A stretch of DNA of 42,120 nucleotides, taken from DASUGM01 sp036274055 (lineage in GTDB: Bacteria; Acidobacteriota; Vicinamibacteria; Vicinamibacterales; SCN-69-37). The stretch spans positions 1-42,120 of the forward strand of contig DASUGM010000209.1 of NCBI GenBank assembly GCA_036274055.1, written 5' to 3'. Below are positions 31,892 to 39,734 of this stretch, piece by piece (position 1 is the stretch's first letter; each line of letters opens with the position of its first letter). The notes under the pieces are model-generated. The model ran no database searches and was not told the origin of the DNA. It was given only the letters and a program-made list of their open reading frames with translations. Both the position numbers and the translations under genes were made by a program.

Positions 31892-32857
31892 TCACCCTTT
31901 TTCTTCGCGCTTGGCGCCGAGCCAGCCCGGCCGCATCAGCCGCCACAATACGTCCGGATCGACGCGGCGGGTCCGCTGCACGACGCGGCGGCGGGCGATC
32001 GTCGCCGGGAGGCCCGCGAGCGCCGCGGCTTTGGCGCGCACCCACGTCCAGAGCATCCCCTGGCGCGCGTACCACACGCCGCCGGCCAGCGAGTACGCGA
32101 CGTGCGGCAGCAGCGAGCGCCACAGCAGCGGGCCCGGCGTATTTTGCAGCCACACCCATTCGAGGTTGCGCTGGCCGTGAAACACGGCCGTCCGGCTTCG
32201 GCGGCCGAGCGTCCCGCTGCCGGCGTGGCCGACGACGGCCGCGGCCGTGTAATGCACGGACGCCCCGGCCAACCGGGCGCGATAGCAGAGATCGACGTCC
32301 TCGTAGACGATGAAGAGCCGCTCGTCGAAGCCCCCAAGCTGTTCGAAAAGCGCGCGGGAGATCAGCAGGGCGGCGCCGCAGGCTGAAAACACTTCACGGG
32401 ACGGCGGAGCGGTGGCGGCCGGACGGCCGTGCCAGCCCTTGGCGGCGCCGCCGGCGCGAAAGTAGTCGTCGCCCGCCGAATCGATGAGACCGGCGCCGTC
32501 CAGGAAGACAATCTTCGAGGAAATCACCGTCCTCGGTCCGCGAATGGCCGCCGCATCGAGGACGGTCGAGAGCCAGTCGGGCGCGACCTCGGTGTCGTTG
32601 TTCAGAAAAATCAGCCAGTCCGCGCGGCAATCCACCGCCCCGGCGTTGTTGCCCGCAGCGAACCCGACATTGGCCGGCAGCGACACGACGCGTACTGAGG
32701 GGAAGTGTTCGCGTACGTATGCCGCCGAGCCGTCGGCTGACGCGTTGTCGACGAGCACCACCTCGGCCCGGCCGGCAGTCTGTGGGAGGAGGGCGGTCAG
32801 ACAACGGTGCAGGAAAGCCTTGCCGTTCCAGTTGAGAACGACAATCCGCGCGATCAC
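31892..32857 (-). CDS. Family 2 glycosyltransferase, rhamnosyltransferase-like
   Basis: The protein has 321 residues, starting at GTG 32857 (MIARIVVLNWNGKAFLHRCL). GT-A motifs are VVLVDNASADGSAAYV, LPANVGFAAGNNAGA and the metal site LIFLNNDTEVAPDWL. FSACGAALLISRALFEQLGGFDERLFIVYEDVDLCYRARLAG forms the acceptor half, as in WbbL/RfbF-type rhamnosyltransferases. The C-terminal 70 residues are basic and amphipathic, suggesting membrane association. dTDP-rhamnose genes rfbC and rfbD nearby make rhamnose a reasonable donor guess. Confidence 0.88.
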   Translation of the reverse strand: MIARIVVLNWNGKAFLHRCLTALLPQTAGRAEVVLVDNASADGSAAYVREHFPSVRVVSLPANVGFAAGNNAGAVDCRADWLIFLNNDTEVAPDWLSTVLDAAAIRGPRTVISSKIVFLDGAGLIDSAGDDYFRAGGAAKGWHGRPAATAPPSREVFSACGAALLISRALFEQLGGFDERLFIVYEDVDLCYRARLAGASVHYTAAAVVGHAGSGTLGRRSRTAVFHGQRNLEWVWLQNTPGPLLWRSLLPHVAYSLAGGVWYARQGMLWTWVRAKAAALAGLPATIARRRVVQRTRRVDPDVLWRLMRPGWLGAKREEKG

Positions 32858-32892
32858 GGTGCCATAATAGCCAAGCCGGACGCGCCTCCCCC
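32858..32892. promoter_or_regulatory. Divergent promoter gap with AT-rich core
   Basis: CATAATAG at 32863-32870 is the only AT-rich stretch between the divergent GT2 and WecA-like genes. It reads CATAAT rightward and TATTAT leftward, so it could hold both -10 elements. No clear -35 is seen. Confidence 0.25.
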
Positions 32893-32928
32893 GTGTCTCT
32901 CCCTCGGCACCGACGGTGGACGAGTTCG

Positions 32929-34734
32929 ATGCCGTTACTGTTGCCGTTCCTGATCGCGTTCGCGCTGACTCTGGCGCTGGTGCCCGTCGTCAGTCGGGTC
33001 GCCCGCGCTCGGGGTCTCGTTGCGCACCCATCGACCGATCGCTGGCACCGCCAGCCGATTCCCAATGTCGGCGGCGCGGCGATGCTGGTGCCGTTCATGC
33101 TGGCGCTCGTCTTCAGCGGCGTCGTCACCGAACTGGCCCCGGTGGTCGCCGGCTGTTCGCTGATGTTCATCATCGGGCTGGGGGACGATCTGCACCCGGT
33201 GCGGCCGGCCACCAAGTTCGTGCTCCAGATGTTGGCCGCCTCGGTGATGCTCGTGTTGCTGCCGCCGTTTTCGATCACCGGCGCGCCGACGCTCGATCTC
33301 ATGCTCGGCTTCGCGTGGATCGTCGGCATCACGAACGCCGTCAACCTGCTCGACAACATCGACGGGCTGGCGGCCGGCGTCGCCGGCATTGCCGGTGCGT
33401 TCCTGCTCCTGGTGCTGTTCGTCGACCATCAGCAACAGACGCCGCTCGCCTTTGCAGTGGCCGGGTTCGTCGGCGCGACGACCGCGTTCCTGATTTACAA
33501 CTTCTCGCCGGCGTCGATCTTCATGGGCGACGGCGGCAGCCACCTGCTCGGGTCATTCCTCGCGGCGGCCTCGCTGATGGCGGCGCCGAAACTGAATCCT
33601 CACCTGGCGCCGGTGGCGGCGATTCCCGTCGTGCTGATGTTGATTCCGATTTTCGATACGGCGTTCGTGACGCTGTCGCGCAACCTCGCCGGGCGCAGCC
33701 CGTTCCTCGGCGGCCGCGATCACACCTCGCATCGGCTCGTCGCCCTCGGGATCGGCGAGCGCCGCGCGGTGCTGGTGCTCTACGCGCTGGCGGCGGCCGC
33801 CGGTGGCGTGGCGCTCGGCTTGCGGCTGCTGCCGCCGGGCCTCGCCTGGGGCCTGGTCGGCGTCTGCGTGACGGTGCTGGGCGCGCTCGGCATCTACCTC
33901 GGGCACGTCCAGGTCACCAGGCCGGACTCGGCTGAACCGCCGTTGCCGATCGAGCTGACGGTCAACAAACGCGTCTACGAAGTCGTGCTCGACGCGATCC
34001 TGATTGCCGGCGCCTACTACATGGCGTTCGCGGCCCGCTTCAACCAGCCGCAGTTTGCCGAGTTCATGCCCTACTTCACCAGGTCGCTGCCGCTGGTCGT
34101 CGGACTGCAGGTCGCGGCGCTGTGGTTCACCGGAAAGTACCGGCAGGTCTGGGCCGGACTCGGCCTGAGCGAGATCCTCGGGTTGCTGCGCGGTTCGCTG
34201 CTCGGCGTCGCCGCGTCGGTGATTGCCATCGTGTACACGACCGGACTTCAGGGCCACTCGCGTCTCGTGTTCGCCTTCGACGCCTTGCTGGCGCCAGTGC
34301 TGCTGGTCAGCGCGCGCGTGGCGCTCAACACCGTCGACCAGTACCTGCGCATCCGCCGGACCCGCGGGCATTCGGCCCTGATCTACGGCGCCGGCCGCGG
34401 CGGCCTGCTGGCCACGCGCGAGCTCCAGCAGAACCCGACGCACGGCCTGTCGCCGCTTGGCTTCATCGACGACGACGCGCGCAAGCGCCGGCAGCGCATC
34501 GACGGCCTGCCGGTGTTGGGCTCGCTCGAGGATCTGGCGGCGCTCCTCGACCGCCGCGCCGGCACGATCGGCGCGGTCGTGGTGGCGATTGGCGACCTGC
34601 CTCGGCAGCGGCTGGAGCAGGTCTACGACGTCTGCGCGGCGCGGAACATTCCGGTCCGCCGGATGCGATTCACGCTGGACGAAGTCCGCCCCTCGAAGCA
34701 TCCTCAGGAAATCGTCCGCTTCCCCGGCGCGTGA
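32929..34734 (+). CDS. Fusion of WecA/MraY-family sugar-phosphate transferase with CapD/FlaA1-type N-terminal half
   Basis: The protein has 601 residues from ATG 32929 (MPLLLPFLIAFALTLALVPVV); a GTG at 32893 would add 12. Residues 1 to about 335 are a polyprenyl-phosphate HexNAc-1-phosphate transferase. It has DRWHRQPIPNVGGAAML, IIGLGDDLHPVRPATKF, the aspartate motif NAVNLLDNIDGLAAG, FMGDGGSHLLG, and the cytoplasmic GRDHTSHRLVALGI histidine loop. Residues about 350-601 add the four-helix region (LIAGAYYMAFAARF) and the Rossmann-like domain ALIYGAGRGGLLATREL. These normally form the N-terminus of CapD/FlmA/WbpM dehydratases. The catalytic SDR epimerase half is absent; the protein ends after RFTLDEVRPSKHPQEIVRF. 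It should start glycan synthesis on undecaprenyl phosphate. The added half may be regulatory. Confidence 0.88.
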   Translation: MPLLLPFLIAFALTLALVPVVSRVARARGLVAHPSTDRWHRQPIPNVGGAAMLVPFMLALVFSGVVTELAPVVAGCSLMFIIGLGDDLHPVRPATKFVLQMLAASVMLVLLPPFSITGAPTLDLMLGFAWIVGITNAVNLLDNIDGLAAGVAGIAGAFLLLVLFVDHQQQTPLAFAVAGFVGATTAFLIYNFSPASIFMGDGGSHLLGSFLAAASLMAAPKLNPHLAPVAAIPVVLMLIPIFDTAFVTLSRNLAGRSPFLGGRDHTSHRLVALGIGERRAVLVLYALAAAAGGVALGLRLLPPGLAWGLVGVCVTVLGALGIYLGHVQVTRPDSAEPPLPIELTVNKRVYEVVLDAILIAGAYYMAFAARFNQPQFAEFMPYFTRSLPLVVGLQVAALWFTGKYRQVWAGLGLSEILGLLRGSLLGVAASVIAIVYTTGLQGHSRLVFAFDALLAPVLLVSARVALNTVDQYLRIRRTRGHSALIYGAGRGGLLATRELQQNPTHGLSPLGFIDDDARKRRQRIDGLPVLGSLEDLAALLDRRAGTIGAVVVAIGDLPRQRLEQVYDVCAARNIPVRRMRFTLDEVRPSKHPQEIVRFPGA

Positions 34735-34751
34735 CAAGATACTGACCGGGT

Positions 34752-35291
34752 ATGACGCTGACCGAGACGGCGCTGGCCGGGGTGTGGCTGATCGATGCGG
34801 ACGTGTTTGCGGATGAACGCGGCAGCTTCATCCGCGCGTGGATGCCCGAAGAACTGGCGGCACGCGGCCTCGACACCGCGATCGCCCAGTGCAGCATGGC
34901 CGCCAGCCACCGCCGCGGAACGATTCGCGGCATGCACTATCAGACCGCGCCATTCGAGGAAGCCAAATTCGTGCGGACGGTGTGCGGCTCGATCTTCGAC
35001 GTCGCGGTCGACTTGCGGCCGGACTCGCCGACCTTCTGCCAGTGGGTCGGCGTCGAGCTGTCGTCGCAGAACCGCCGGGCGATGTACTTGCCGCCGGGCA
35101 TCGCCCACGGCTATCAGACGCTCAGCGACGACACCGAGGTGCTCTATTTCGTTTCGGCGCCCTACTCCCCGTCCCATTCGGCCGGAGTACGCTGGGATGA
35201 TCCGGCGTTCGGCATCGTCTGGCCGCTCGGCGCCCCGTCGATGATCAACGACCGCGACGCCGGCTACCCGGATTTCCGGCGAGGACGCTGA
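34752..35291 (+). CDS. rfbC: dTDP-4-dehydrorhamnose 3,5-epimerase
   Basis: The 179-residue RmlC cupin epimerises dTDP-4-keto-6-deoxyglucose at C3 and C5, the third step to dTDP-L-rhamnose. Visible are DERGSFIRAW, the substrate-binding and catalytic RGTIRGMHYQ (His62), KFVRTVCGSIFDVAVDLR, LPPGIAHGYQTLSDD and VRWDDPAFGIVWP, all at the family's usual spacing. It lies 17 bases after the WecA fusion. The final enzyme, rfbD, is further down the same operon. Glucose-1-phosphate thymidylyltransferase (rfbA) and the 4,6-dehydratase (rfbB) are not in the window. Confidence 0.96.
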   Translation: MTLTETALAGVWLIDADVFADERGSFIRAWMPEELAARGLDTAIAQCSMAASHRRGTIRGMHYQTAPFEEAKFVRTVCGSIFDVAVDLRPDSPTFCQWVGVELSSQNRRAMYLPPGIAHGYQTLSDDTEVLYFVSAPYSPSHSAGVRWDDPAFGIVWPLGAPSMINDRDAGYPDFRRGR

Positions 35292-35295
35292 CCCA

Positions 35296-35772
35296 GTGGC
35301 GAAGAGCGACGAGAAAAAGGCGGAGCGGCTGATCGCCGACAACCGCAAGGCCGGCCACGACTTCCATCTCCTCGAGTCGTTCGAGGCCGGTATCGTCCTG
35401 CAGGGCACGGAAGTCAAGGCGATCCGGGAAGGTCGCGCCAACCTGCGCGACAGCTACTGCAAACTCGAGGGCGGCGAAGCCTACCTGTTGGGCGTCCACA
35501 TCGGCCAGTACAGCCACACCGGCAGCTCGGTCCACGACCCGTTGCGGCCGCGCAAGCTGCTCTTGCGGCGCGAAGAGCTCAACAAGCTGCTGGGGAAGAC
35601 GACGGAAAAAGGGCTGACGATCGTGCCGGTGCGGATGTATTTCAAGAACGGGCGGATCAAGGTCGCGATTTCGCTGGCCAAAGGCAAGAAGGCCTTCGAC
35701 AAGCGCGAGACGATGCGCCGCCGCGAAGCCGAGCGCGAGACCAGGGCCGCGGTCAAGACGCGGCGGGTATAA
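35296..35772 (+). CDS. smpB: SsrA-binding protein
   Basis: The 158-residue SmpB binds tmRNA and brings it to stalled ribosomes. The start is GTG (MAKSDEKKAERLIADNRKAGHD), four bases after rfbC. Family signatures are ESFEAGIVLQGTEVKAIREG, LRDSYCKLEGGEAYLLGVHI, LRPRKLLLRREELNKLLGK and VPVRMYFKNGRIKVAISLAKGKK. The basic C-terminal tail (DKRETMRRREAERETRAAVKTRRV) enters the ribosomal decoding site in known structures. It is a housekeeping gene inside the sugar operon. No tmRNA gene was recognised in the window. Confidence 0.97.
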   Translation: MAKSDEKKAERLIADNRKAGHDFHLLESFEAGIVLQGTEVKAIREGRANLRDSYCKLEGGEAYLLGVHIGQYSHTGSSVHDPLRPRKLLLRREELNKLLGKTTEKGLTIVPVRMYFKNGRIKVAISLAKGKKAFDKRETMRRREAERETRAAVKTRRV

Positions 35773-35773
35773 T
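35768..35773 (+). promoter_or_regulatory. Possible -10 box (TATAAT) at the smpB stop
   Basis: A perfect TATAAT overlaps the smpB stop codon, eight bases before the ATG at 35781. The expected start point would fall on that ATG, so the transcript would be almost leaderless. There is no -35 match, and a chance occurrence is possible. Confidence 0.3.
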
Positions 35774-35780
35774 TGCGCGG

Positions 35781-36320
35781 ATGAAGAAGCCGGTTTTATT
35801 GATTGCTGTAGGCGTCGTGCTGGCAGCAGGGCTCGCATGGTATCTGGCGCGCCCCGGCAGCGGCGCGGCGGTGGATCTCCTCAACGAATTCCCTCACGCC
35901 CTCGAAAAGCGGCCGGCGCCCGAGACTTTCTCGGTTGGCGACGTCACCATTGGCGGGGTCACCAAGCCGGCGCTCAAGCCGGACGGGCCCAGCCGCACCG
36001 CATGGACGGTCACCGTGCCCGATCGGGCGGAGCTGCAGGTGAGCCTCGGCATGATGGAGCAAGGCTGGAATACGCCCGGTGACGGCGTGCTCTTCCGCAT
36101 CACGGTCAACTCCGACGAGTTGCTGAGCCTGGTCGTCAACCCGTCGGGCAACCCGGGCGACAAGGCGTGGCGCGACGTGTCACTGGACCTGTCCGAGTAC
36201 GCCGGCAAGCAGGTGACGATCTACTTCGCGACCAATTCGTCGATGCCGCAACAACCGCCGGTGGACAACCGCGATGGCGACTTCCCCGCCTGGGGCGCGC
36301 CACGCATCGTCGTGCGCTAG
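35781..36320 (+). CDS. Hypothetical exported or membrane-anchored beta-rich protein
   Basis: The protein has 179 residues. An N-terminal helix (MKKPVLLIAVGVVLAAGLAWYLA) is a signal peptide or anchor without a lipobox cysteine. The rest is predicted beta-sandwich: VTVPDRAELQVSLGMMEQGW, GVLFRITVNSDELLSLVVN, AWRDVSLDLSEYAGKQVTIYFATN and a final PAWGAPRIVVR. This resembles galactose-binding-like jelly-roll domains attached to glycan-processing enzymes, but no family can be named. Its place between smpB and the aminotransferase suggests a role at the cell surface. No catalytic residues are apparent. Confidence 0.75.
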   Translation: MKKPVLLIAVGVVLAAGLAWYLARPGSGAAVDLLNEFPHALEKRPAPETFSVGDVTIGGVTKPALKPDGPSRTAWTVTVPDRAELQVSLGMMEQGWNTPGDGVLFRITVNSDELLSLVVNPSGNPGDKAWRDVSLDLSEYAGKQVTIYFATNSSMPQQPPVDNRDGDFPAWGAPRIVVR

Positions 36321-36334
36321 CGACGAGCCCGGCA

Positions 36335-37477
36335 GTGGCCACGCGCACGCCAGTGGAGATCGCGGTTCCGTTGCTCGATCTGACGGCGCAGTACCGGCCG
36401 CTTCGCGACGAAATCCTCGCCGCGATCACGCGCGTCTGCGACAGCCAGCGGTTCATCCTCGGCCCGGAAATCGACGCGCTCGAACGCGAACTGGCCGACG
36501 TGCTCGAGTGCGGCCATGCCGTCACCGTCTCGTCGGGAACCGACGCGCTGCTCGCGGCTCTGATGGCGCTCGGCGTGGGTCCGGGGGCGGAAGTGATCAC
36601 GCCGACGTATTCGTTTTTTGCGACCGCCGGCTGCGTCAGCCGGCTCGGCGCGACGCCGGTGTTCGTCGACATCGACCCGGAGACGTTCAACGTCACCGCC
36701 GAGGGAATCGCGCCGGCGCTGTCGCCGCGAACGAAGGCGATCGTCCCCGTCCATCTCTACGGGTTGTCGGCCGACATGGATCCGATTATCGAGCTGGCGG
36801 GCCGTCACGGGATCCCGGTCATCGAGGACGCGGCGCAGGCCATCGGCGCCCGCTATCGCGGCCGCGTCACCGGCAACTTCGGCGCCGCCGGCTGCTTTTC
36901 GTTTTTCCCGTCGAAGAATCTCGGCGCGTTCGGCGACGGCGGCCTGGTGACCACCAATGACGCCGCGCTGGCGCAGGAGCTCAAGCTGTTGCGCAACCAC
37001 GGCGCCGAGCCCAAGTACTTCCATTCGCGCATCGGCGGCAATTTCCGGATGGACGCCCTCCAGGCGGCGATCCTGCGGGTCAAGCTGCCGCACCTGCCGG
37101 CGTGGTCGGAGGGCCGCCGCCGCAACGCCGCCCGGTATCGCGCGCTGTTCGCGGAATTCGATCTGGGGGACGCGGTCGAGCTGCCGGTCGAGCCCGACGG
37201 CTACACGCACATCTACAACCAATTCGTGATTCGCGCCGCCGATCGCGACGGATTGCGGGCGCATCTGACGGCGCGCCAGATCGGCACCGAGATCTATTAC
37301 CCGGTTCCCTTTCATCAACAGGCCTGCTTTGCCGGCCTCGGCGGCTCCGGCCAGTTCCCGGTCGCCGATCGCGCCGCGGCGACGTCCGTGGCACTGCCGA
37401 TCTACGGCGAACTGACGGCAGCCCAGCAGCGGCACGTCGTCGGCAGCATTGCCGAGTTCTACGCGGCGCGTCGATGA
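36335..37477 (+). CDS. DegT/DnrJ/EryC1 PLP-dependent sugar aminotransferase
   Basis: The protein has 380 residues. The GTG at 36335 is chosen because it is the first start after the preceding stop (36320) and gives MATRTPVEIAVPLLDLTAQY; a GTG at 36353 is also possible. Key elements are VSSGTDALLAALMALGV, TPTYSFFATAG, VIEDAAQAIGARY (D165 and Q168 contact PLP) and the PLP lysine in FFPSKNLGAFGDGG (K194). LRNHGAEPKYFHSRIGGNFRMDALQAAIL follows. Such enzymes aminate 3- or 4-keto nucleotide sugars. The substrate might come from the Gmd or dTDP-sugar pathways here, but position specificity cannot be read off. Its stop overlaps rfbD by ATGA. Confidence 0.92.
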   Translation: MATRTPVEIAVPLLDLTAQYRPLRDEILAAITRVCDSQRFILGPEIDALERELADVLECGHAVTVSSGTDALLAALMALGVGPGAEVITPTYSFFATAGCVSRLGATPVFVDIDPETFNVTAEGIAPALSPRTKAIVPVHLYGLSADMDPIIELAGRHGIPVIEDAAQAIGARYRGRVTGNFGAAGCFSFFPSKNLGAFGDGGLVTTNDAALAQELKLLRNHGAEPKYFHSRIGGNFRMDALQAAILRVKLPHLPAWSEGRRRNAARYRALFAEFDLGDAVELPVEPDGYTHIYNQFVIRAADRDGLRAHLTARQIGTEIYYPVPFHQQACFAGLGGSGQFPVADRAAATSVALPIYGELTAAQQRHVVGSIAEFYAARR

Positions 37478-38328
37478 AACTGTTGGCGCTGGTGGTCGGG
37501 GCCGGCGGCCAGCTTGGCGAGGCGATGCGGGCGCAACTGGGCGCCGAGCACGAGCTGGCGTCGTTTTCCCGACGCGAACTCGACGTCTCGTCGGTAAGCG
37601 CCGTGCGCGACGCGGTGCAGTCGGTGTGCCCGGACGTCATCATCAACTGCGCCGCCTACACGAACGTCGACGCCGCTGAACGCGAACCTGAGCGCGCGAT
37701 TGCCGCCAACGCCTGGGGGGTCCGCGCGCTCGCGCGCGCCGCCGCCGAAATCGACGCCGTGCTGGTCCACTTCAGCACCGACTTCGTCTTCGACGGCGCG
37801 ACCGATCGGCCGTACCTCGAAACCGACGCGCCCAATCCGCGCGGCGTTTACGCGGTGTCGAAGCTGCTCGGCGAGTGGATGGCCGCCGATGCGCCGCGCC
37901 ACTACGTGCTGCGCGTCGAAAGCCTGTTCGGCGGCCCACACGCGCGCAGCAGCGTCGATAAGATCCTCGACGGCATCCTCGCCGGCACCGGCGTGCGCGC
38001 GTTCAGCGACCGGACGGTCTCGCCGAGCTACGTCGAAGACGTCGTCAGCGCGACCTCGGCACTGCTCACCACTCGGGCGCCGTTCGGCGTCTATCACTGC
38101 GTCAACACCGGGTGGACGACGTGGGCCGGGCTGGCGCGCGAGCTGGCGGAGATCGTCAATCGCCCCGGCGCGCCGATTGCGGAAGTTCCGATGGCCGACG
38201 CCGGGCTGACCGCGCCGCGTCCGAAATTCGCCGCGCTCTCCAACGCCAAGCTCGCGGCCTCGGGTATCACCATGCCGACGTGGCAGGACGCGCTCCGGCG
38301 CTACGTCGCCATGCGCTCATCGGTTTAG
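37474..38328 (+). CDS. rfbD: dTDP-4-dehydrorhamnose reductase
   Basis: The 284-residue SDR-family RmlD performs the last step to dTDP-L-rhamnose. It has the nucleotide-binding VVGAGGQLGEAM (8-18), DVIINCAAYTNVDAAEREPE, the catalytic threonine region FSTDFVFDG (100-108) and YAVSK (Y126, K130). VLRVESLFGG and GVYHCVNTGWTTWAGLARELAEI follow. Length and motif order are normal. The ATG forms an ATGA overlap with the aminotransferase. It is the last gene of the plus-strand operon and is followed by the palindromic tandem repeat. Confidence 0.92.
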   Translation: MKLLALVVGAGGQLGEAMRAQLGAEHELASFSRRELDVSSVSAVRDAVQSVCPDVIINCAAYTNVDAAEREPERAIAANAWGVRALARAAAEIDAVLVHFSTDFVFDGATDRPYLETDAPNPRGVYAVSKLLGEWMAADAPRHYVLRVESLFGGPHARSSVDKILDGILAGTGVRAFSDRTVSPSYVEDVVSATSALLTTRAPFGVYHCVNTGWTTWAGLARELAEIVNRPGAPIAEVPMADAGLTAPRPKFAALSNAKLAASGITMPTWQDALRRYVAMRSSV

Positions 38329-38330
38329 AA

Positions 38331-38692
38331 AGCACTTGTCGTTCTTGCGTTCGGGGGTTCAGGAGTTCGGGCGTTCCGTTCTTCAGTTCTTCGGTTCGAA
38401 GTTCTGTGCTCATGTTCGCTGAGCACGCATGAACGCGAGAACGGAACGTCCGAACTTCCGAAGTCCCGAACGAAAGAACCTAGACAATCATCCCCGCGAC
38501 GTGTTCGCCAGAGCACTTGTCGTTCTTGCGTTCGGGGGTTCAGGAGTTCGGGCGTTCCGTTCTTCAGTTCTTCGGTTCGAAGTTCTGTGCTCAAGTTCGC
38601 TGAGCACGCATGAACGTGAGAACGGAACGCCCGAACTTCCGAAGTCCCGAACGAAAGAACCTACACAATCATCCCCGCGACGTATTCGCCGA
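38331..38692. repeat. Tandem duplication (2 x 181 bases) of a long palindromic element, family B
   Basis: Unit 1 is 38331-38511 and unit 2 is 38512-38692; they differ at only about half a dozen positions. Each unit has two long imperfectly complementary arms built from the word GTTC at irregular short intervals. The arms meet at a small GTGCTCA/TGAGCAC stem. At its right end each unit also carries the last codons and stop of the LhgO-like gene, so unit 1 encodes a second, orphaned EHVAGMIV-stop. The region lies between convergent genes and could also end transcription from both sides. Confidence 0.88.
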
Positions 38693-39734
38693 TGGCGAGA
38701 CTCGCGGTGAGCCCCGGGGAGTCGATGCCGGCGGCGTGAACAAGTGCCGGCACACGGGCGTCGCGGCGGATGTAGAAATCCGCGAAGCGCTCGGACGGCG
38801 GGTGCAGCTTGGCGCGGATGCCGCTGCCGCCGAGCTGGAGATCGGCGAGTGTGACGGCAGGCAGCAACATGCGCGTCGGTTCCAGAAAGTCTGCGAGCGG
38901 CGTCCGCCCGCGCTCGTAGTCGTTCTTGTCTGGCTGATAGTGAATCGTCGGGCCGATCCACACTGCGCCGCTGAGGGTTCGTGTCAGGTGAACGCCGAGA
39001 CCGTGTCCGGAGGCGTGCGGCACCGGATAAACCAATCCGTTGACCAGAGTGCGAGCGCGCGGCGCGAGCTCGGCGTACTCGCCACGGCACGGAAAGATCT
39101 GGAACGAGTCACCGCCGGCGAGACGGGCGATCTCGTCGGCAAACAGGCCGGCAGCATTGACGACCGCGTCGGCGACGATGCGCTCGTGCGGCGTCACCAC
39201 CACCAGCGTGCCGGAGGCCGTCGCTTCGAGCGCGATCACCGGCGTGCCGACCAGGATGGCGCCGTCGCGTCGCGTGATCTCCGCCTCGAGCGCGCGCACG
39301 TAGGCCTCGGCTTCGATCCAGCCCGTGTCGGGCGACCACAACGCCGATGCGGCGGCGACATGAGGCTCGCGCCTGGCGACAAAGGCGCGGTCGACGGGCT
39401 CGACGACGGCGCCGCTGGACGCAGCGGCGGCGGCGATCCGATCGAGCGCCGCCTCTTCGCCGTGCTGCGCGACGATCAGCTTGCCGCACCGCACGTGCGG
39501 CACGCGGTGCTCGGCGCAGAACGCGTACAGGCGATCGCGCCCGTCGACGCACAGGCGCTCCTTCAAAGATCCCGGCGGATAGTACAGACCGGCGTGAATG
39601 ACGCCGCTGTTGTGTGTCGACGTCTCCTGGCCGAGCCGCGGATGGCGCTCGATCACGCAGACCTCGCGGCCGCGCGCGGCCAGCGCGCGCGCCGACGCCA
39701 GGCCAGCGACGCCGCCGCCAATGATGACGATCAC
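38661..39734 (-). CDS. lhgO: FAD-dependent oxidoreductase, L-2-hydroxyglutarate oxidase-like
   Basis: The protein has 357 residues; the GTG at 39734 forms a GTGA overlap with the GT2 upstream. It has an N-terminal FAD site VIIGGGVAGLASARALA with the acidic VIERH after the second strand. The LhgO/L2HGDH hallmark ETSTHNSGVIHAGLYYPPGS and KLIVAQHGEE follow. VNAAGLFADEIARLAG, FPCRGEYAEL, GLGVHLTRTLSGAVWIGPT and the closing AAGIDSPGLTASLAIGEYVA are also present. Known members oxidise L-2-hydroxyglutarate to 2-oxoglutarate. The family match is good but the substrate is inferred. Its last codons are inside the duplicated repeat unit, and a copy of them lies just downstream. Confidence 0.87.
   Translation of the reverse strand: MIVIIGGGVAGLASARALAARGREVCVIERHPRLGQETSTHNSGVIHAGLYYPPGSLKERLCVDGRDRLYAFCAEHRVPHVRCGKLIVAQHGEEAALDRIAAAAASSGAVVEPVDRAFVARREPHVAAASALWSPDTGWIEAEAYVRALEAEITRRDGAILVGTPVIALEATASGTLVVVTPHERIVADAVVNAAGLFADEIARLAGGDSFQIFPCRGEYAELAPRARTLVNGLVYPVPHASGHGLGVHLTRTLSGAVWIGPTIHYQPDKNDYERGRTPLADFLEPTRMLLPAVTLADLQLGGSGIRAKLHPPSERFADFYIRRDARVPALVHAAGIDSPGLTASLAIGEYVAGMIV

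Noticed and set aside
38331..38692. CRISPR array
   Set aside because: Only two units of 181 bases with no short repeat/unique spacer alternation and no cas genes.
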